Source: an uncultured Paracoccus sp. (GTDB lineage: Bacteria > Pseudomonadota > Alphaproteobacteria > Rhodobacterales > Rhodobacteraceae). Taken from it: a stretch of 9,459 nucleotides of DNA. The first letter of the stretch is position 1. The number at the start of each line of letters is the position of its first letter. The translations under genes and the position numbers were made by a program. Location of the stretch: NCBI RefSeq assembly GCF_946221145.1, contig NZ_CAMIOH010000118.1:1-9459 (forward strand). The letters are read 5' to 3'. Below are positions 4,347 to 9,459 of this stretch, piece by piece. The notes beneath the pieces are model-generated. The model was not told where the DNA came from, did no database searches, and saw nothing but the letters and a program-made list of their open reading frames with translations.

Positions 4347-6818
4347 TCACAGCTTCACGCCCCGCAGCCGAGACGCATTCGCGATCACGCTGACCGAGGA
4401 TAGCGCCATGGCGGCTGCCGCGATGATCGGCGACAGCAGGATGCCGAAGAACGGATAAAGCACCCCCGCGGCGATCGGGATACCGAGCGCGTTGTAGATG
4501 AAGGCGAAGAAAAGGTTCTGGCGGATGTTGCGCATCACCGCCTGAGACAGTCGCCGCGCCCGAACAATGCCGGTGAGATCGCCCTTCAGGAGGGTGACGC
4601 CCGCGCTCTCCATCGCCACGTCGGTGCCGGTGCCCATGGCGATGCCGACATCCGCGGCCGCGAGCGCAGGGGCATCGTTGACGCCGTCGCCCGCCATCGC
4701 CACCACCTCGCCCGCCGCCTTGTGCCGCTGCACGACCTCGCTCTTCTGGTCCGGCAGGACCTCCGCCTCGACCTCGTCGATGCCCAGCTGTCGGGCGACC
4801 GCCTTCGCTGTGGTCCAGTTGTCGCCGGTGAGCATGACCACGCGGATGCCTTGGGCCTTCAGCGCGGCAAGCGCTTCAGGCGTGGAGGGCTTGACCGGAT
4901 CGGCGATGGCGAAGATTGCGGCGACCTCTCCGTCCACGCCCATGAAGATCGCGGTCGCCCCGTCTTGGCGCAGCCGGTCAGCCTGCGCGGCCAGCGGCGT
5001 CACATCGACCCCTTCTTCGGCCAGGAAGTTTGCGTTGCCGAGGGGAATGCGCTTGCCCTCGACCGTGCCATAGGCGCCCTTCCCGGTCGGCGAGTCGAAA
5101 TCCGCAACCGGTGCGGTCGCGATCCCCCGCTCCTCTGCCGCGCGCACGATGGCGAGCGCCAGCGGATGCTCGCTCGCCCGCTCGACGCTGGCGGCCAGGC
5201 GCAGCACCTCCTCCTCGGTAAGACCGGCAGCGGGAACGATGGCCGTGACGGCGGGACGCCCCTCCGTCAGTGTGCCGGTCTTGTCGACGATGATCGTGTC
5301 GACCTTCTCCATGTGCTCGAGCGCCTCGGCGTTCTTGATCAGGACGCCATTCTGCGCGCCGCGGCCGACGCCGAACATGATCGACATCGGCGTCGCCAGA
5401 CCCAGCGCGCAGGGGCAGGCGATGATCAGGACCGAAACCGCCACGACCAGCGCATAGGCGAAGCGCGGCTCCGGGCCCCAGATCGACCAGGCGATGAAGG
5501 CGAGCACCGCGACCACGATCACCGCCGGCACGAACCAGCCCGACACCTGGTCGGCAAGTCGCTGGATCGGGGCACGGCTGCGCTGTGCCTCTGCGACAAG
5601 CTGGACGATCTGCGACAGCATGGTGTCGCGTCCGACCTTGCGGGCCTCGATCACCAGCGCGCCGGACTGGTTCATGGTCCCCCCGATCGCCCGCGAGCCG
5701 ACCTCCTTGGTCACCGGCATGGATTCGCCCGTCACCATCGACTCGTCGACGGCGCTGCGGCCTTCCAGCACCTCGCCATCCACGGGCACCTTCTCGCCCG
5801 GCCGCACCCGCAGGCGGTCGCCGACATGGACAGTGTCGAGCTGCACCTCTTCTTCGGTGCCGTCATCACGGATGACCCGTGCGGTTTTCGGGGCGAGATC
5901 GAGCAGCGCCCGGATTGCGCCGCTGGTGCTTTCCCGCGCCCGGAGTTCCAGCACCTGTCCGAGCAGCACGAGCACGGTGATGACCGCTGCGGCTTCGAAA
6001 TAAACCGCGACCGACCCGTCATGCTGGCGGAAGGCGTCCGGGAAGATGTCTGGCGCGAGCGTCGCAACGACGCTGTAGATCCACGCCGCCCCCGTGCCCA
6101 TGGCGATCAGGGTGAACATGTTGAGATTGCGCGTGACCAGCGACTGCCAGCCGCGCTGGAAGAAGGGCCACCCGGCCCACAGGACGACCGGGGTCGCGAA
6201 GAGCAGCTGGATCCAGTTCGAGGTCTGCTGATCGATGTAGCGGTCCAGCCCGAGGAAATGGCCGCCCATTTCCAGAATGAATACAGGGACCGTCAGCACC
6301 AGCCCGATCCAGAAGCGGCGCCGCATATCGATCAGTTCGAGATTGGGCTCCGCCTCGAGGCTGACCAGCACAGGCTCCAGCCCCATGCCGCAGATCGGGC
6401 AGGATCCCGGCCCCACCTGCCGGATCTCTGGGTGCATGGGACAGGTGTAGATCGTCCCCTCGGGCACGGGCTCGGCCTTTGCCGCCGCAGCGGCCGGGTC
6501 GAGGTAGCGGTCCGGCTCGGCCAGGAACTTCGCGCGGCATCCGGCCGAGCAGAAGTAATACGGCCGCCCCGCATGCTCGGCCTTGTGCTGCGTCGCATGG
6601 GGATCGACCATCATGCCGCAGACCGGGTCCTTGACCCGATGCACGCTGTCTGTCGGAGTCGCCTCCGCAGCGTGCGAATGCTCCGTCCCGTGGTGCCCCG
6701 AGTGAGCATGCCCGTGTTCGTGAGAATGTCCCGGCCCGCGATGCTCATGGCCGCCGACGCGAGAACTGCTCTCCATGTGGAGGGGGGCAGGGTGTTGGTC
6801 TTTGCTCTTGCTGGCCAT
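4347..6818 (-). CDS. copA: Cu(+)-exporting P1B-1-type ATPase with YHS and HMBD modules
   Basis: An inner-membrane pump exporting Cu(I) at the cost of ATP. Positions here use the longer 824-aa form. The N-terminus has eleven His between residues 25 and 50. A YHS domain (DPVCGMMVD, YYFCSAGC, about 62-107) and a heavy-metal-binding domain (YTCPMHPEIRQVGPGSCPICGM, 125-146) follow; there is no classical HMA CxxC domain. The ATPase core has TGES (364-367), the CPC metal site (469-471), DKTGT with phosphorylated Asp513, SEHP (550-553) and GDGVNDAP (711-718). Tyr776-Asn777 in TM7 and MALSS (805-809) in TM8 are the Cu(+) P1B-1 signature. ATG 6818 was preferred over the adjacent ATG 6821 because GAGG is then 6 rather than 3 nt away. 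A CueR-type promoter lies just upstream (6861-6891). It is complete with no disrupted motif; close homologues are also called actP. Confidence 0.95.
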   Translation of the reverse strand: MASKSKDQHPAPLHMESSSRVGGHEHRGPGHSHEHGHAHSGHHGTEHSHAAEATPTDSVHRVKDPVCGMMVDPHATQHKAEHAGRPYYFCSAGCRAKFLAEPDRYLDPAAAAAKAEPVPEGTIYTCPMHPEIRQVGPGSCPICGMGLEPVLVSLEAEPNLELIDMRRRFWIGLVLTVPVFILEMGGHFLGLDRYIDQQTSNWIQLLFATPVVLWAGWPFFQRGWQSLVTRNLNMFTLIAMGTGAAWIYSVVATLAPDIFPDAFRQHDGSVAVYFEAAAVITVLVLLGQVLELRARESTSGAIRALLDLAPKTARVIRDDGTEEEVQLDTVHVGDRLRVRPGEKVPVDGEVLEGRSAVDESMVTGESMPVTKEVGSRAIGGTMNQSGALVIEARKVGRDTMLSQIVQLVAEAQRSRAPIQRLADQVSGWFVPAVIVVAVLAFIAWSIWGPEPRFAYALVVAVSVLIIACPCALGLATPMSIMFGVGRGAQNGVLIKNAEALEHMEKVDTIIVDKTGTLTEGRPAVTAIVPAAGLTEEEVLRLAASVERASEHPLALAIVRAAEERGIATAPVADFDSPTGKGAYGTVEGKRIPLGNANFLAEEGVDVTPLAAQADRLRQDGATAIFMGVDGEVAAIFAIADPVKPSTPEALAALKAQGIRVVMLTGDNWTTAKAVARQLGIDEVEAEVLPDQKSEVVQRHKAAGEVVAMAGDGVNDAPALAAADVGIAMGTGTDVAMESAGVTLLKGDLTGIVRARRLSQAVMRNIRQNLFFAFIYNALGIPIAAGVLYPFFGILLSPIIAAAAMALSSVSVIANASRLRGVKL

Positions 6819-6860
6819 CATGTACCTCGTCCGGGAAGTGCCCGAGAATCGTCCTCATTC

Positions 6861-6891
6861 GTCCTGCACCTTCCTGTCGTTGGAAGGTCAA
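6861..6891 (-). promoter_or_regulatory. CueR/MerR-type copper-responsive promoter of copA
   Basis: On the - strand a -35 box TTGACC (6891-6886) and a candidate -10 CAGGAC (6866-6861) are separated by 19 bp, the long spacer typical of MerR-family promoters. Within the spacer lies a perfect 7-7-7 dyad, ACCTTCC-N7-GGAAGGT (6868-6888), matching the known CueR operator of copA promoters in half-site sequence and placement. The predicted start would leave a leader of roughly 30-35 nt before the copA ATG. The -10 box itself is poor. No MerR-family gene is in this window, so the regulator must lie elsewhere. Confidence 0.88.
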
Positions 6892-6920
6892 GAGTAAGCC
6901 GCCAGGCGGAAGCCGCGGCG

Positions 6921-7908
6921 TCAGTGTTCATGCTGGGCGCTCCCTTCTTCCGGTCTTGCCCGCACGGCCTGCCGGGACTTCGCCTTCGGCCGCGTAACAT
7001 CGATCTCGGCAGCTCCCTCCTCAACGGCAAGGCAGTATTCCTCGATCTGCGTGGTCGAGAAGTAGACCTTGAACCGGTCGCGCAGGAGGTTGTTCACCTC
7101 CCTCAGCACCCGCTCGCCATCCTGCCAGTCTCGAACGCAGACGTGGCTCGAGAACACGTTGCGCCCGGACGTCAGGCTCCAGGCATGGACGTGATGCACG
7201 TCCGTCACGCCCTCCAGCTCCCGAATGGCCGCGATCACAGCCTCGAGATCCAGGTCCTCCGGCGTGCCTTGCAGCAGGATGTGCAGCGACTCGCGCAGGA
7301 TGCCCCAAGGAAGCCCAGAGCAGCACCAGTCCGAAGGCCATGCCGAGCAGCGGGTCGACGGCGAGGAAGCCGGTAAAGCGGATCACCAGGGCCGAGATGA
7401 TGATGAGGAAGCTGCCGACGAACGTCTGCAGGATGTGCCAGTAGGCGCCCCGCATGTTCAGGTTGTCCTTCTGGCGCTCGTACAGGAGCCAGAGGGCGAC
7501 AAGCTCGGTGGCGATGCCCCCCGCTGCCGCGATCAGCATCGGCGTGGTGGCCAACTCGATCGGCTCCATGAGGCGCATCGCGCCCATCCACAGCACGAAA
7601 ATGGCCATTCCGACGAGAAAGAGGCCGTTGAAGAGGGCGCCGAGGATCTCCGCGCGAATGTAGCCGAAGGTGCGCGCCGGGCTGGACTTCCGCTCGCTCA
7701 GGCGCATGGCGACCAAGGCGATGAGCACGCCGCCGACGGCCGAGAAGGTGTGGAAGGCATCCGACATGACGGCGACTGAGCCCGTCCAGATGCCGATCCC
7801 GAGTTCAACGATGAAGTAAAGGCCGGTGAGCCAGCCGGAGATGACAAGCGCTTTGCGATCACCGCTCGCGGGCAGGTGGCCCGTATGGCTGCCGTGAGAC
7901 ATCGACAT
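6921..7908 (-). pseudogene. CDF-family cation transporter, disrupted by a +1 frameshift
   Basis: Read across one frameshift this is a 328-aa cation diffusion facilitator. The N-terminal part (7908 to about 7308) has TM1 (LVISGWLTGLYFIVELGIG), TM2 with SDAFHTFSAVGG, TM3-4, and TM5 with WHILQTFVGS, ending GLVLLWAS. The C-terminal part in the next frame continues GILRESLHILLQGTPEDLDL, then the cytoplasmic domain (GVTDVHHVHAWSLTSG). Removing one A from CCAAGG at 7307-7308 restores the frame and the WASWGILRES sequence. As written, the first frame runs out of family at that point and stops at 7021. ATG 7908 has AGGAGG 7 nt upstream. The TM metal-site positions i+4 are Ala57 and Thr162 instead of Asp. 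It could be a true pseudogene, a sequencing error, or (less likely) recoded. It is read after the DUF305 gene, 84 nt away. Confidence 0.87.
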
Positions 7909-7956
7909 GGGTTCGCCTCCTGCTGACCGCGCATCATGCATCGTCGCGGTCGTTGA

Positions 7957-7985
7957 GGCCGCCGCAGCTCCAAGCTCCGGCGGCC
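7957..7985. repeat. Intergenic hairpin between DUF305 and CDF genes
   Basis: GGCCGCCG (7957-7964) pairs perfectly with CGGCGGCC (7978-7985). Inside, AGCT and AGCT can add four more pairs around a CCA loop after one mismatch, giving a strong stem just after the DUF305 stop. No T-run follows on the - strand, so it is more likely an mRNA-processing or partial-termination stem than a full terminator. Confidence 0.5.
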
Positions 7986-7992
7986 CGAGTCC

Positions 7993-8490
7993 TTACTGCT
8001 GGCCCGCGTTCTCCTCGACCCAGGCGGTCATCTCCTCGATTTCCGGGCCTTGGGCGTCGATGATCTTCTGAGCCATCGCTTTCGACTCCTCATCGTCGCC
8101 ATACTTCAGCTCGACTTCTGCCATGGCGATGGCGCCCGCATGATGCGCGATCATCCCGCAGTGGAAGGCGAGGTCGGGATCCTCGATGGTGTGGGTGGCC
8201 ATCATCGGACCGTTCATCTCCATCATGGCCTGCATGGAGGCTTGCTGGGCCTCATCCATGCCCTCCATGCCTCCCATCATGGCGGACATGTCCATGCCCT
8301 GCATCATCCCCGGCATCCCGGACTGCTGGATGGCGTCCTGGCAGCCCTGCGGCAGGATCGACAGGTCGGGCATGGGACCTCCCTGTCCCGCCATGTGGCC
8401 AGCCTGCCCGCCTGTCCCGCTCTCCTGAGCGAAAGCCGCGGGCGCGGCGAGAAGGGCAGCAACGACGGCGGCGAGTTCAAACTTGCGCAT
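7993..8490 (-). CDS. Secreted Met-rich DUF305 protein
   Basis: A 165-aa periplasmic protein. The signal peptide MRKFELAAVVAALLAAPAAFA is cleaved before QES (residue 22). A Met-rich region follows (about 59-99, SGMPGMMQGMDMSAMMGGM and MQAMMEMNGPMM), then the DUF305 core HCGMIAHHAGAIAMAE (110-125) and GDDEESKAMAQKIIDAQGPEIEEM (131-154). Cys50 and Cys111 are the only cysteines. DUF305 proteins, for example the cyanobacterial copper-resistance protein CopM, bind copper in the periplasm through Met and His, which fits this context. The frame is open to 8646, but ATG 8490 has AAGGAG 7 nt upstream and starts the signal peptide. It lies 37 nt downstream of the Csp gene, so the two are probably one operon. 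The core is a clear relative of the DUF305 half of the fusion protein at 1541-3067. Confidence 0.92.
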   Translation of the reverse strand: MRKFELAAVVAALLAAPAAFAQESGTGGQAGHMAGQGGPMPDLSILPQGCQDAIQQSGMPGMMQGMDMSAMMGGMEGMDEAQQASMQAMMEMNGPMMATHTIEDPDLAFHCGMIAHHAGAIAMAEVELKYGDDEESKAMAQKIIDAQGPEIEEMTAWVEENAGQQ

Positions 8491-8527
8491 AAGGGTTCTC
8501 CTTTGATGTAACTGGTTTCGGTGGGGA

Positions 8528-8860
8528 TCAGGCCGCCATTTTCCGGCAGCTCTCGGCGCACCGGCGGCACGCATCCACGCATTCCTGCATGTCGCCGACC
8601 TGCTCGCAGCTCCGGGCGCATTCCTCACAGATCTCGGCACACTCACGGCAGAGATGCTTGTGATGACTGGTGCCGATCAGCATGAAATTCGCCGCGGTCT
8701 GGCAAATTTCGGCGCAGGCGATCATGAGCCGGAAGTGCTCCGGCTCGACATGCCGGCCACCTGCCTCAAGACAATGGTTCATGGCCATGCTGAGGCAAGT
8801 GCTGTGGCAGCTCAGGCATTCGTCGATGCAGCTCTGCATTTCAGGGGACATCTGGTGCAT
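8528..8860 (-). CDS. csp: Four-helix-bundle copper storage protein, cytosolic Csp3 type
   Basis: A 110-aa protein with 16 Cys arranged mostly as CxxxC and CxxC along helices. The Cys are at residues 11, 15, 18, 22, 30, 49, 53, 71, 74, 78, 81, 85, 94, 98, 101 and 105. Typical stretches are CIDECLSCHSTC, CRECAEICEECARSC and CVDACRRCAESC, with SHHKH (65-69) between helices. This is the signature of Csp proteins, which store many Cu(I) ions inside a helical bundle through thiolates. The start is ATG 8860, with GGAG 7 nt upstream; from here there is no signal peptide, so it belongs to the cytosolic class. The longer frame to 9025 adds a low-complexity leader without family character. It is followed 37 nt later by the DUF305 gene. 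Confidence 0.92.
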   Translation of the reverse strand: MHQMSPEMQSCIDECLSCHSTCLSMAMNHCLEAGGRHVEPEHFRLMIACAEICQTAANFMLIGTSHHKHLCRECAEICEECARSCEQVGDMQECVDACRRCAESCRKMAA

Positions 8861-8950
8861 TTGTATTCTCCATCTTCGGAAAGCGCCGGGAAGAGAAGCA
8901 GCAAGCGTGGCGCTCGGCACTCGCAGCCAGCGATGACACGAAAAGACTTT

Positions 8951-9001
8951 CCTGGCGTCTTCAGACCGTCTTCTCATCCCTCCGGCGCGAGCGACGCCAG
9001 G
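8951..9001. repeat. Long-loop inverted repeat upstream of the Csp gene
   Basis: CCTGGCGTC (8951-8959) and GACGCCAGG (8993-9001) are perfect 9-bp inverted arms 33 nt apart, in the 177-bp gap between the CC-motif protein gene and csp. The loop carries a second pair of GTCTTC-type words. It may be an operator, an mRNA stem, or chance. I see no clear sigma70 promoter in this gap. Confidence 0.35.
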
Positions 9002-9037
9002 CAGCAAGGCGCGACACGCGCTCACGATGGGTAACGA

Positions 9038-9457
9038 TCAGATCAGATGGTGGTCCCGCGGCGGACGGCGCGGCCCATCCGGGGCAAGCCCGCTGAGCAA
9101 GGAGACTGGCATCACAAACTTCTGATCGCTCCTGCGCGGCTCTTTCAGATCGGCGGTTCGGCCGGGGATCAGCGCTGCCAGGCACGCATCTCCGCAACAG
9201 GCGAGCGTGTCATGGTTGTCATCGCTGGGCTCCTCCCCCACAGCCATCGAAGGAGCGTGATGCGGGACGGGGTCCGCCACGTTCGTCGCCGTCGGCGAAG
9301 ATTCGGCGTGGACGGAGATGTGGGCATGACTGTGGGGCACCGGACTTCCGGCCGCCGCGCCATGGGCGATGAGCATGGCAGTTGCAAGAAGCGCCAGTGC
9401 GTTCGCAAGCTTCTGCCAGACGAATCCGGCTTTCGTCCGGGGGGTCCGCCGTTGCAT
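9038..9457 (-). CDS. Small exported His-rich protein with CCxxxC motif (CopL/DUF2946-like)
   Basis: A 139-aa product if it starts at ATG 9457. The window ends two bases beyond, so a more upstream start cannot be excluded and the ribosome binding site cannot be judged. It has a signal or anchor segment (about 16-36, LANALALLATAMLIAHGAAA), then His-rich PHSHAHISVH and PVPHHAPS, an acidic DDNHD stretch, CCGDAC (Cys87, 88, 92), ALIPGR, and near the end GPRRPPRDHH. Length, order of motifs and even the position of the Cys pair match the protein at 3179-3589. Metal binding at the envelope is the likely role, but its exact function is unknown. It is the first gene of the - strand metal cluster visible here and lies 177 nt before csp. 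The start confidence is lower than for its relative because of the window edge. Confidence 0.68.
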   Translation of the reverse strand: MQRRTPRTKAGFVWQKLANALALLATAMLIAHGAAAGSPVPHSHAHISVHAESSPTATNVADPVPHHAPSMAVGEEPSDDNHDTLACCGDACLAALIPGRTADLKEPRRSDQKFVMPVSLLSGLAPDGPRRPPRDHHLI

Positions 9458-9459
9458 CC

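Noticed and set aside
4201..4350. N-terminal extension of DUF411 up to 4350
   Set aside because: It is in frame, but it would put about 50 non-signal residues before the Tat-like signal peptide. ATG 4200 has a better-placed AAAGG.
6818..7030. 70-codon - strand frame spanning the CDF end and the copA promoter
   Set aside because: It runs straight through the CueR operator and the CDF C-terminus; its composition is non-protein-like and the region is explained by the promoter.
4722..7376. 884-codon open frame on the + strand opposite copA and the CDF gene
   Set aside because: It is a by-product of strong GC bias at third codon positions of copA. It has no recognisable motifs and crosses the CueR promoter and the CDF gene.

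Overview
The window is GC-rich throughout and reads as accessory DNA of an alphaproteobacterium. The base and codon bias, the short-LID adenylate kinase and the style of the lysis genes all fit that group. I cannot name a genus. No rRNA, tRNA, insertion sequence or CRISPR array is visible.

Left edge (1-635, + strand): the end of a phage-type lysis cassette. It holds the C-terminal tail of a membrane-anchored protein (probably an endolysin/N-acetylmuramidase). Next, coupled by ATGA, is a small TM-plus-helix protein resembling an inner-membrane spanin (Rz). A lipoprotein with a clear lipobox (Rz1-like) starts inside the Rz gene in another frame. A perfect hairpin lies in the last codons of the Rz1-like gene.

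The rest (759-9457, all - strand) is a copper/heavy-metal handling island. In transcription order it contains: a His/Cys-containing exported protein with a CC-x3-C motif; a 16-Cys cytosolic four-helix-bundle copper storage protein (Csp); a secreted Met-rich DUF305 protein; and a CDF-family transporter interrupted by a one-base frameshift. Next comes a textbook CueR-type promoter, then a Cu(+) P1B-1 ATPase with His-rich, YHS and HMBD N-terminal modules. After that come a DUF411 protein, a possible 37-aa coupled ORF, a second exported CC-x2-C protein, a DUF305 domain fused to a YVTN beta-propeller, another possible 37-aa ORF, and a short adenylate kinase. The adenylate kinase converges on the lysis cassette.

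Together the genes suggest layered copper defence. Csp would buffer cytosolic Cu(I), and CopA would pump it out under CueR-type control. DUF305, DUF411 and the His/Cys proteins would bind or deliver copper in the periplasm, and an adenylate kinase could recycle ADP. No cueR-like regulator, multicopper oxidase or CusCBA pump lies inside the window. The most unusual points are the DUF305-propeller fusion, a CDF lineage lacking both acidic residues of its transmembrane metal site (and now frameshifted), the pair of related CC-motif proteins within the island, and the adenylate kinase at its end.
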